Positions 27,543 to 34,226 of a stretch of DNA of 64,000 nucleotides are shown here, in pieces. The notes below the pieces were generated by a model, which was not told where the DNA came from, did no database searches, and worked only from the letters and a program-made list of their open reading frames with translations. The first letter of the stretch is position 1. Every line of letters starts with the position of its first letter. The position numbers were made by a program, and so were the translations under genes. The stretch lies in assembly GCF_014649115.1 (NCBI RefSeq), contig NZ_BMSK01000014.1:225351-289350 (forward strand), written 5' to 3'. The DNA comes from Streptomyces eurythermus (GTDB taxonomy: Bacteria > Actinomycetota > Actinomycetes > Streptomycetales > Streptomycetaceae).

Positions 27543-28098
27543 GGGCCTGCAGCCTCTCCCGCAGGACCGCGATGGTGCGCTCGCACCAGTCACGGTTGCC
27601 CTGTTCGAAGGCGAGGCCGCGCAGGCACGTCAGATAGGGGCCGACGCGGTCGCCGTGGCGCAGGAACTCCTCCTCCGTACGGTCACCGCGCACGCCGCGC
27701 AGCAGCTTGCCGAAGAGCTCGATCTTGGCCTGGGCGAAGGCGGCGCGTTCGGAGAGCTGCGCGATCAGGGCCTCGGGGTCGACGTGGTCGGCGGCCTGGA
27801 CCTTGACCAGCAGGTCGTCACGGATGAAGGAGGGCTTCGCGGAGGAGGCCGTGAACTCTCCCAGTTCCGCCAGCCCGGCCTCGGTCACCCGGAACAGGCG
27901 TTTGGTGGGCCGGGACCGCTGGACCACCTCGCGGCCCGCGATCAGCCCGTCCTTCTCCAGCCGGGTCAGCTCGGCGTAGAGCTGCTGCGGCTGGGCGTAC
28001 CAGAAGTTCGCCACGCCGAGGTCGAACGCCTTGGCCAGCTGGTAGCCGCTGAGTTCCCCGTCGAGCAGTGCCGCCAGCACGGCGTGCCGTAGTGCCAT
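27529..28098 (-). CDS. PadR family transcriptional regulator
   Basis: A 189-residue protein from ATG 28098 (MALRHAVLAALLDGELSGYQLAKAF). It has a PadR winged helix (about 1-80; YAQPQQLYAELTRLEKDGLI, RLFRVTEAG) and a Vir-like helical C-terminal dimerisation domain. It is divergent from the NTF2-like gene, with a 36-base palindrome between, and overlaps the SGNH gene downstream. It probably represses the divergent gene and itself, with release by a small phenolic or antibiotic-like ligand, as for known PadR proteins. Confidence 0.93.
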   Translation of the reverse strand: MALRHAVLAALLDGELSGYQLAKAFDLGVANFWYAQPQQLYAELTRLEKDGLIAGREVVQRSRPTKRLFRVTEAGLAELGEFTASSAKPSFIRDDLLVKVQAADHVDPEALIAQLSERAAFAQAKIELFGKLLRGVRGDRTEEEFLRHGDRVGPYLTCLRGLAFEQGNRDWCERTIAVLRERLQAHARH

Positions 28099-28143
28099 CG
28101 GGCCGTCTCCTCGCCTGCCTCTGTCACGAATGCTCGGACCATG

Positions 28144-28179
28144 ATAGTCATGAAAATGACTAGTCACATTCATGACTAT
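28144..28179. promoter_or_regulatory. 36-bp palindrome, candidate PadR operator
   Basis: Outer arms ATAGTCATGAA (28144-28154) and TTCATGACTAT (28169-28179) are exact complements. The same centre also carries TGACTAGTCA (28157-28166), a perfect 10-bp dyad. Only the two pairs between the inner and outer parts mismatch, giving 32 of 36 symmetric positions. Its AT content stands out from the neighbourhood. Confidence 0.75.
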
Positions 28180-28194
28180 GAGGGTGAGGAAGCC

Positions 28195-28626
28195 GTGACC
28201 ACTGCCGACCGTTTCCGTGCTGCCGTGAACCGCCGTGACCTCGCGGCGCTGGACGACCTGTTCGCCGACGACATCCGCTTCTACAGCCCGGTGAAGTTCA
28301 CCCCCTTCGAGGGCAAGCCGATGGTGCGGGGCCTCTTCAAGGTCCTGCTGCGCACGTTCGAGGACTTCCGCTACCTCGGCCACTACACCGGCACCGCGCG
28401 GACCAGCGCCGACGACACGTCCGCCGCCTCCGCGGTGCTGCTCTTCCGGGCCACGGCGGGCGGCAGGGAGATCCACGGCGTCGACCTGCTGCACTTCGAC
28501 GACGACGGCCGGATCAAGGAGTTCACCGTCATGGTCCGCCCCCTGTCCGCCGTCCGCGCCCTCGGTGAGGCGGTCCTCGCGGGTCTGGTCGCGGACGGCC
28601 TCGTACCGGCGCCCGCCGGCCAGTAG
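28195..28626 (+). CDS. NTF2/SnoaL-like protein
   Basis: A 143-residue protein with an NTF2-like fold: a helical start (TTADRFRAAVNRRDLAALDDLFADDIRFYSPV), PFEGKPMVRGLFKVLLRTF, and strands ending IHGVDLLHFDDDGRIKEFTVMVRPLSAV. This fold includes cyclases, ketosteroid isomerases and ligand binders; catalytic residues are not clear. I place the start at GTG 28195, which has GAGG upstream. An ATG at 28141 is also in frame but would put the palindromic operator inside the coding sequence. Divergent partner of PadR, so probably its target. Confidence 0.82.
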   Translation: MTTADRFRAAVNRRDLAALDDLFADDIRFYSPVKFTPFEGKPMVRGLFKVLLRTFEDFRYLGHYTGTARTSADDTSAASAVLLFRATAGGREIHGVDLLHFDDDGRIKEFTVMVRPLSAVRALGEAVLAGLVADGLVPAPAGQ

Positions 28627-28700
28627 CCGTACGCCCCGGCCGCCCCTGGGCGTCGGGGCACCGCGGCGACCGGGGAGTCGGCGAACGCCGGTGCGCGGCC

Positions 28701-30239
28701 CTACCCGGCGTACGTCTCGAACTCGGCGACCTGCGGGGTGCCGCTCGCGCCGGTGATCTGGAAGGTGACCTTGGAGAGCGTCGTCCGGGGGAGGGGGATG
28801 ACGCCCGCACCGTTGCCGGAGGTGAGCAGCGCGCCGGTGTCGCCGTTGAGGACGCGCCAGGAGCCGATGCGGCCCGCGGCCCCCGCCGTCTCCCGGATGA
28901 CGACCGAGGAGATGGCGGTGGGCGAGCCCCACTTGATGGAGATCGATCCGGTCGTGCCGGCCGGCGACCAGTAGGTGTTCAGGTCACCGTCGCGCACGTT
29001 GCCGTAGCTCGTGCCGTCGGCCTTGCCGGAGCCGTCGGAGCCCGCTCCGATGCTGAGGTTGGTCCCACCGGGCTGCGTCGCCGTGGGGGTCGGGGTCGGC
29101 GTGGGCGTCGGTGTGGGTGTCGGTGTCTGCGGTGTGCAGGTGCCGTCGGAGACGCGCAGCCCCTTGCCGGCGCCCGCCGTCTGGCTCACGATGGCCGGCA
29201 CGCAACCTGCGGCGTCGAGCGTGTAGGCGTAGGGAATGCTGACGGTGGTGGTGGACTGCGGATTCGGGCCGGCCGGGTGGTTGTCGGTGCCCGGGCTGGA
29301 CCAGGTCACGTTGTCGAAGGTGTTGCCGGCGACCTGCCAGTAGCCGAGCTCGTCGGTGTAGAAGGTGCCCAGGACGTCCTTGGAGTCCTCGAAGTAGTTG
29401 TTCTCCACCCTGGCGCGGGCGCCGGCCCGGGAGTTGATCCCGGACTTGTTCAGGCGCACGTAGTGGTTGTCGTACATGTGGGCCGTGCCGCCGCGCAGCA
29501 GCGGAGCGCGCGAGTCGATGTTCTCGTACAGGTTGTGGTGGAACGTGATGTAGCTGTTCGACAGGTCGCTCTCGCTCGACCCGATGAGACCGCCCCGACC
29601 CGAGTCGCGCAGGATGCTGTACGACAGGGTGACGTACTGGGTGCCGTCCTTCATGTCGAAGAGCCCGTCGAAGCCCTCGTCCTCCCCGCCCGAGGCCTCC
29701 AGTGTCACGTGGTCGACCCAGACGTTGCGGACGTCGCTCTCCATGCCGATGGCGTCACCTCCGTTGGACGTGGGGGAGCCGGACTTCTTCACGTTCCTCA
29801 CCGTCACGTTCTGGACGACGATGTTGCGGGACTCGCGGATGTGGATGCCCAGCTGGTCGAAGACGGCCCCGCCGCCGACCCCGACGATGGTCACGTTGCT
29901 GACCTGCTTCAGCTCGATGACGCCGTCGGCGGTGTTGCAGCTGCCGCCGGACACCTTGCTGGTGTTGGCGTGGTTGATGGTGCCCTCGACCTGGATGGTG
30001 ATCGGGGTGCTGCTGCTCGCCCGGGAGCACAGGGCCGCGTGGATCGCGGTCCCGGTGGTGGCCCGCACGGTCTGCCCGCCCGCGCCGCCGGTGGTCCCGC
30101 CGTTCTGTGTCGCGTATCCCGTCGCGCCTCCGACGGCGGCCGACGCCCGCTCGGGGATCGCCACGACCATCCCGGTCGCGGCGGCCACACCCAGCGTGGC
30201 CAGGGCCGCGTACAGTCGCATGGCGACTGGTCGTCTCAT
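28701..30239 (-). CDS. Secreted pectate lyase (PL1-like) with C-terminal F5/8-type sugar-binding domain
   Basis: A 512-residue protein. The signal peptide is MRRPVAMRLYAALATLGVAAATGMVV with a likely cut after ERASA. The right-handed beta-helix lyase domain (about 40-350) shows WVDHVTLEASGGEDEGFDGLFDMKDGTQYVTLSYS and RAPLLRGGTAHMYDNHYVR, the calcium and catalytic Arg regions of PL1. A Pro-Thr repeat linker (about 370-390) leads to a discoidin-like domain (about 395-512; WSPAGTTGSISIKWG, FETYAG). It degrades pectate outside the cell. ATG 30221 is an alternative start. A LacI-type palindrome lies 74 bases upstream. Confidence 0.93.
   Translation of the reverse strand: MRRPVAMRLYAALATLGVAAATGMVVAIPERASAAVGGATGYATQNGGTTGGAGGQTVRATTGTAIHAALCSRASSSTPITIQVEGTINHANTSKVSGGSCNTADGVIELKQVSNVTIVGVGGGAVFDQLGIHIRESRNIVVQNVTVRNVKKSGSPTSNGGDAIGMESDVRNVWVDHVTLEASGGEDEGFDGLFDMKDGTQYVTLSYSILRDSGRGGLIGSSESDLSNSYITFHHNLYENIDSRAPLLRGGTAHMYDNHYVRLNKSGINSRAGARARVENNYFEDSKDVLGTFYTDELGYWQVAGNTFDNVTWSSPGTDNHPAGPNPQSTTTVSIPYAYTLDAAGCVPAIVSQTAGAGKGLRVSDGTCTPQTPTPTPTPTPTPTPTATQPGGTNLSIGAGSDGSGKADGTSYGNVRDGDLNTYWSPAGTTGSISIKWGSPTAISSVVIRETAGAAGRIGSWRVLNGDTGALLTSGNGAGVIPLPRTTLSKVTFQITGASGTPQVAEFETYAG
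29088..29133. repeat. Hexanucleotide repeat encoding the Pro-Thr linker
   Basis: A run of GGGGTC/GGCGTG/GGTGTC-type six-base units. On the coding (-) strand it reads as repeated Pro-Thr codons, the flexible linker between lyase and binding domain of the pectate lyase. Prone to length change. Confidence 0.8.
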
Positions 30240-30312
30240 CGTCGTCTCCCACTCGGTCGTTCGCCGCCGGACGCGGCTCGGATTCTGGTGGTGCCGTACT
30301 CAGCCGAACGCG

Positions 30313-30326
30313 GGAAAGCGCTTTCC
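30313..30326. promoter_or_regulatory. 14-bp palindrome, LacI-family-type operator
   Basis: GGAAAGCGCTTTCC is a perfect dyad with the central CG of LacI/GalR-family operators, 74 bases upstream of the pectate lyase start codon. It suggests repression by a sugar-responsive LacI-type regulator encoded elsewhere. Confidence 0.6.
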
Positions 30327-30537
30327 GCGCCGCGAGAATAGGGTGGCCTCCGGGCAACGGCAAGGTTTCGGACGGTTACGGAATCCATTGCTCCGGATTG
30401 TGAGTGGCCGACTGTGAGGGATGGTAGAAAACGCTCACTGTCGGGTGCGGGCGGCCCTCGCCCTCCCCGACTCCGCCGTCCCTGCCCCGCCCCCGGCGCG
30501 CGGACAGCCCCTGACCCCGCCGGCGCCGTCGCGGCAC

Positions 30538-30543
30538 TAGGCT
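30538..30543 (+). promoter_or_regulatory. Probable -10 for a leaderless phosphoesterase transcript
   Basis: TAGGCT ends 6 bases before the GTG start at 30550, with no ribosome site. This matches the actinobacterial leaderless pattern. Confidence 0.5.
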
Positions 30544-30549
30544 GACGGC

Positions 30550-31053
30550 GTGCGCCTCCTGCTGATGTCCGACACCCACCTTCCCAAGCGGGCCAAGCGG
30601 CTCCCGGAGCAGCTGCTCGCCGAACTCCCGCACGCCGACGTCGTGTTCCACGCCGGGGACTGGGTCGACACCGCCACCCTGGACCTCCTGGAGAGCCGCA
30701 GCCGCCGGCTGATCGGTGTGTACGGCAACAACGACGGCCCCGAGCTGCGCGCCCGGCTGCCCGAGGTGGCCCGTGCCGAACTGGGCGGCCTGCGCTTCGG
30801 CGTGGTCCACGAGACCGGCCCCGCCCCAGGCCGCGAGGCCCGGTGCGCGGCCCGCTTCCCGGACCTGGACGTCCTGGTCTTCGGGCACAGCCACATCCCC
30901 TGGGACACCACCGCCCCCGGCGGCCTGCGTCTGCTCAACCCCGGCTCCCCGACCGACCGCCGCGGCCAGCCCCACTGCACCTACCTCACCGCGACGGTGA
31001 CCGACGGATCGCTCACGGATGTGACCCTGCACCGCCTGCCGCGGGGCCAGTAG
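30550..31053 (+). CDS. YfcE/MJ0936-type metallophosphoesterase
   Basis: A 167-residue protein from GTG 30550. Calcineurin-like motifs: SDTHLP (Asp, His), HAGDWVD, GNND and GHSHIPWD, with LNPGSPTDRR near the end as in the YfcE family. It is a cytosolic two-metal phosphodiesterase; natural substrate not known. Length is typical. It is monocistronic, with a leaderless promoter. Confidence 0.92.
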   Translation: MRLLLMSDTHLPKRAKRLPEQLLAELPHADVVFHAGDWVDTATLDLLESRSRRLIGVYGNNDGPELRARLPEVARAELGGLRFGVVHETGPAPGREARCAARFPDLDVLVFGHSHIPWDTTAPGGLRLLNPGSPTDRRGQPHCTYLTATVTDGSLTDVTLHRLPRGQ

Positions 31054-31396
31054 CGCAACGGTGCTTGCTGACACGGGCCCGACCGCCGCCAATGGATGAT
31101 CGTCTGCCGCAGCGTCCCCGCCCGCAAGGGACCTCTTACTACGCAGACCGCAGTCCAAGCGGCGGAAGCGAGAGCCGCCGTTACCCGCTCGCCCGCGCTC
31201 GCGTGCGTGGGACCTCAGAAGCCCAGTATCCAGTGGCGTGCCCGGGTGGCCACGACGTGCAAGACGTCCGCCCGCGGAGCGCTGTGAACCATCCGCTGCT
31301 CGCCGTTCAGCCGGCGCCGCCCGTGAACCGCGTTCCGGCACAAGGGGAGATCCCCCGTAGCGGTCACCTCGCCCCGGCCTGTGCGAGGATGCCGGA
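31054..31396. other. Intergenic region, no gene recognised
   Basis: 343 bases. Base composition is slightly less GC-biased than the flanks. A short open frame at 31096-31287 has no ribosome site or recognisable motif. It may be a degraded gene; nothing firmer can be said. Confidence 0.4.
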
Positions 31397-32065
31397 ATGA
31401 TCTCCAGCGACGGCATACCCGACGTCGTACCCGACGGTCGGGCGGACGCCGGCGCGCCCGGTGCCGTGCTCGCGGGCCGGGCGGACGCCGGCATACCCGA
31501 CGTCGTACCGGCGGGCCGCATGGCCGGCCGCGCGCAGCCCGTGCTGGCCCTGCCGGACGGTCTCCGGCTGCGGCCCTGGCGGCCGGAGGACGCCGAGGCG
31601 CTGCTCGCCGCCGGGCAGGATCCCGGCATCCGGCGGTGGAACCTGTTCACCGTGGCCGATGCCGCGCAGGCCCGCGCCCGGATCGCCCGTATGCACGAAC
31701 GGTGGCGGGCCGAGACCGGCGCGGTGTGGGCCCTCGCCCGGCCGGACGGCCAGGCGGCCGGACTCGTCGGGCTCAACGACGTGGACCTGGCGGGCGGCGG
31801 CGCCGAACTCGTCTACTGGCTGCTGCCCCGCGCCCGTGGCGCCGGGCTCGCCGTCGCGGCGGTCCGCCGGCTCACCCGGTGGGCCCTGGACGACCTGGGC
31901 CTGCACCGCCTGCGCCTGTGCCACTCCACGGCCAACCCCGCGTCCTGCCGGGTCGCGGAGCGCGCCGGTTTCCGCTACGAGGGCACGCAGCGCAGCGCCC
32001 TCCTGCACGCCGACGGCTGGCACGACCAGCACCTGCACGCGAGGGTGGCCGGGGACCCCGAGTAG
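31397..32065 (+). CDS. GNAT family N-acetyltransferase with repetitive N-terminus
   Basis: 222 residues from ATG 31397, or 181 from ATG 31520 (MAGRAQPVLAL). The GNAT core (about 50-215) shows LRPWRPEDAEALL, LVYWLLPRARGAGLAVAAVRRL (acetyl-CoA motif A) and STANPASCRVAERAGFRYEG, typical of RimJ/RimL-like acetyltransferases. The first 41 residues are made of a duplicated sequence (GIPDVVP and GRADAG each twice) that looks unlike protein, so the later start is attractive. Its 3' end converges on XdhC with 17 bases between. Confidence 0.85.
   Translation: MISSDGIPDVVPDGRADAGAPGAVLAGRADAGIPDVVPAGRMAGRAQPVLALPDGLRLRPWRPEDAEALLAAGQDPGIRRWNLFTVADAAQARARIARMHERWRAETGAVWALARPDGQAAGLVGLNDVDLAGGGAELVYWLLPRARGAGLAVAAVRRLTRWALDDLGLHRLRLCHSTANPASCRVAERAGFRYEGTQRSALLHADGWHDQHLHARVAGDPE
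31412..31509 (+). repeat. Duplicated 20-bp unit at the GNAT 5' end
   Basis: A 20-base unit starting GGCATACCCG occurs at 31412-31431 and 31490-31509, identical and 78 bases (26 codons) apart. GCGGACGCCGG is also repeated between them. Confidence 0.8.
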
Positions 32066-32082
32066 CGGCCGCCGCGCGGCCG

Positions 32083-33189
32083 TCAGCCCGCCGCCCGCGG
32101 ATGGATCGCCCCGCTCGTGCGGCTGAGGGGCGCGCCGGTGCCGCCCCAGCGCAGCGCCACGATCTCCGCCGCCACCGACACCGCGACCTCCTGCGGTGTC
32201 CGGGCGCCGAGGTCCAGTCCGATGGGGGAGCGCAGGCGGGCCAGTTCCGCGTCGGAGAGGCCGGTCTCGGCCAGGCGGCGCAGCCGGTCGTCGTGGGTGC
32301 GCCGGCTGCCCATCGCCCCGATGTACGCCGCCGGGCGCCGCAGCGCCTCCCGCAGCACCGGCACGTCGAACTTGGGGTCGTGGGTCAGGACGCAGATCAC
32401 CGTCCGGGCGTCGGTGCGGGTGTCGCGCAGATACCGGTGCGGCCAGTCCACGACCACCTCCACGCCCTCGGGGAACCGGCGGGGCGTGGCGAACACCGGG
32501 CGGGCGTCGCACACGGTCACCCGGTAGCCGAGGAAGTCCCCGATCCGGGCCACGGCGGCGGCGTAGTCGATGGCGCCGAACACCAGCATGCGCGGCGGCG
32601 GCGCGAAGGACTGCACGAACACGGTCACGGTGTCCTCGCGCCGCTCCCCGTGCGGCCCGTAGTGCCTGAGGCCCGTCTCGCCGAGGGCGAGTTCGCCGCG
32701 CGCGTCGGCGGCGACGGCCGCGTCCAGCCCCCGGGTGCCGAGGCCGCCCGCGGCCGTCCGCGGCCACACCGCGAGGGTGGCCCCGCGCGGTGCCGGCCCG
32801 TCGACCACGGTCGCCACGGTGACCGGCTCGCCGCCGGCGACGGACGCGGCGACCGCGCCGAACGCCGGATCCCGGGCCCAGGTCACCTGCCGGACCAGCA
32901 CGGTGATCTCACCGCCGCAGGTCAGTCCGACCGCGAACGCGTCCTCGTCGCTGTACCCGAACGTCTCCAGCCGGGCCGTACCGCTCTCGGCGGCCTCCTG
33001 CGCCAGCTCGAACACGGCGCCCTCCACACAGCCGCCGGACACACTGCCGACGACCTCGCCGTCCGGGCCGACCGCCATGGCGGCGCCGGGTCCGCGGGGC
33101 GCGCTGCGGCTGACCTCGACCACCGTGGCCAGCCCGAACGGCAGCCGGGCGGCGTACCACCGGTCCAGCGCCGCGAGGATCTCACGCAT
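32083..33189 (-). CDS. XdhC/CoxI family protein
   Basis: A 368-residue protein. The N-terminal XdhC_CoxI domain (about 10-80) includes SVSGGCVEGAVFEL, and the C-terminal Rossmann XdhC_C domain (about 195-345) includes VFGAIDYAAAVARIGDFLGYRVTVCD and YIGAMGSRRTHDDR. Family members insert sulfurated molybdenum cofactor into xanthine dehydrogenase-type enzymes. No molybdenum hydroxylase genes are in the window, so its client is elsewhere. A TGAACGTTCA dyad lies just upstream of the start. Confidence 0.93.
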   Translation of the reverse strand: MREILAALDRWYAARLPFGLATVVEVSRSAPRGPGAAMAVGPDGEVVGSVSGGCVEGAVFELAQEAAESGTARLETFGYSDEDAFAVGLTCGGEITVLVRQVTWARDPAFGAVAASVAGGEPVTVATVVDGPAPRGATLAVWPRTAAGGLGTRGLDAAVAADARGELALGETGLRHYGPHGERREDTVTVFVQSFAPPPRMLVFGAIDYAAAVARIGDFLGYRVTVCDARPVFATPRRFPEGVEVVVDWPHRYLRDTRTDARTVICVLTHDPKFDVPVLREALRRPAAYIGAMGSRRTHDDRLRRLAETGLSDAELARLRSPIGLDLGARTPQEVAVSVAAEIVALRWGGTGAPLSRTSGAIHPRAAG

Positions 33190-33495
33190 CGCCCGCTCCG
33201 TTCTCGTTGAACGTTCATCGGTCGACGGTGCCGCGCGGCCGTTCCGTCGTACGGCACCGTCTCAAGGACATGACACCTGGTGCCCAGGCTCAATCCGGGC
33301 ATCCCCCGCACGGGTACGGACGGGCCGGCCGCCGGGTGGCTCACCGGGGCCCGGCAGCGGGCGTAGTGACCGCGGGAGGCGGGATCGGCGCAGGAGGCCG
33401 GGTGGGCGGCGCTCGGGGTGTCCGGGCTCCTCCGGCCGGCCTGCCGAGAGGGCGCGCCTGCCGACCGGGTTCCGGTGTCGGTCCTGGTTGCCGCG
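33190..33495. other. Intergenic region upstream of XdhC
   Basis: 306 bases holding the XdhC promoter region and, near 33460-33485, a weak hairpin (GACCG with CGGTC) that may end the exporter transcript. No gene seen. Confidence 0.5.
33208..33217. promoter_or_regulatory. 10-bp palindrome upstream of XdhC
   Basis: TGAACGTTCA is a perfect dyad 18 bases before the XdhC start codon, similar in type to TetR-family operators. Confidence 0.4.
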
Positions 33496-34143
33496 TCAGC
33501 TGCCCGCGGTGGCGAGTTTGGCGGCGAAGCCGAGGAAGAGGGCGCCGGAGCCGACGGTCAGGCCGGCGGAGAGGCGCCGGTGGCGGCGGAACTGGGCGGC
33601 CAGGTAGGTGCCGCCGAAGATCAGGACGGAGATGTAGGTGATGCTGATCGCCTGGTAGACGAGGGCGAGCAGGCCGAACGAGAGGGCGGGATGAGGGGAG
33701 GAGGGGTCCACGAACTGGACGAAGAAGGAGAGGAAGAACAGGATCGCCTTGGGGTTGAGCAGGGTGATCAGCAGCGAGCGGCGGAACGGGTGCTCGGCCT
33801 TGGCGGGCTCGCTGTCGGGAGCGGGCCGTTCGGTGGCTCGGTCGCGCCACACGGCCACGGCGGCGCGGATCATCCCGATGGCGATCCAGACCAGATACCC
33901 GGCTCCGGCGAACTTGACCACGGAGAAGACCACTTGATTGGCCTTCAGGAGGGAGGCTATCCCGGCCGAGGTGAGGAGCATCAGCAGGCCCTCACCGATG
34001 AACATGCCGGCGGCCGCCCGGTAGCCGGTCCGCACTCCCCGGCGGCTCGCGACCGAGAGCGTGTAGAGCGAACTCGGTCCTGGCAGCAGGATGATGAGCA
34101 GGGCCCCCAGGGTGTAGGTGGGCAGATTGGTGACACCCAGCAT
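33496..34143 (-). CDS. LysE family amino-acid/metabolite exporter (LeuE-like)
   Basis: A 215-residue membrane protein from ATG 34143 with AAGGAG upstream. It starts with a helix containing LGALLIILLPGPSSLYTL, the conserved PGP of LysE proteins, and has about six hydrophobic segments, including LLITLLNPKAILFFLSFFVQF (the NPK motif). It is thought to export amino acids or small metabolites from the cell. It lies directly downstream of the radical SAM gene on the same strand, separated by a 44-bp perfect palindrome, so it may be a product or precursor exporter for the cluster. Confidence 0.92.
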   Translation of the reverse strand: MLGVTNLPTYTLGALLIILLPGPSSLYTLSVASRRGVRTGYRAAAGMFIGEGLLMLLTSAGIASLLKANQVVFSVVKFAGAGYLVWIAIGMIRAAVAVWRDRATERPAPDSEPAKAEHPFRRSLLITLLNPKAILFFLSFFVQFVDPSSPHPALSFGLLALVYQAISITYISVLIFGGTYLAAQFRRHRRLSAGLTVGSGALFLGFAAKLATAGS

Positions 34144-34170
34144 GCGGCGCTCCTTCCTGGGCGGTGGTGC

Positions 34171-34214
34171 CCGGTCCGGCCGCGGCGGGCGCGCGCCCGC
34201 CGCGGCCGGACCGG
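34171..34214. terminator. 44-bp perfect palindrome after the radical SAM gene
   Basis: Positions 34171-34214 are fully self-complementary around 34192/34193, all G/C except one T-A pair. It starts 12 bases after the radical SAM stop (reading leftward) and ends 28 bases before the exporter start. It probably acts as a terminator or attenuator between the two genes. Confidence 0.75.
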
Positions 34215-34226
34215 TGTGGGACGGTG

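Larger units (their letters stand above)
30240..30549. other. Intergenic region between divergent pectate lyase and phosphoesterase genes
   Basis: 310 bases. It holds the pectate lyase promoter side with the palindrome at 30313-30326, then a less GC-rich stretch (about 30360-30440) and the leaderless start signal of the phosphoesterase. No gene seen. Confidence 0.7.

Noticed and set aside
31096..31287. A 63-codon open frame as a possible transposase remnant
   Set aside because: No ribosome site, no recognisable motif; too little to call.
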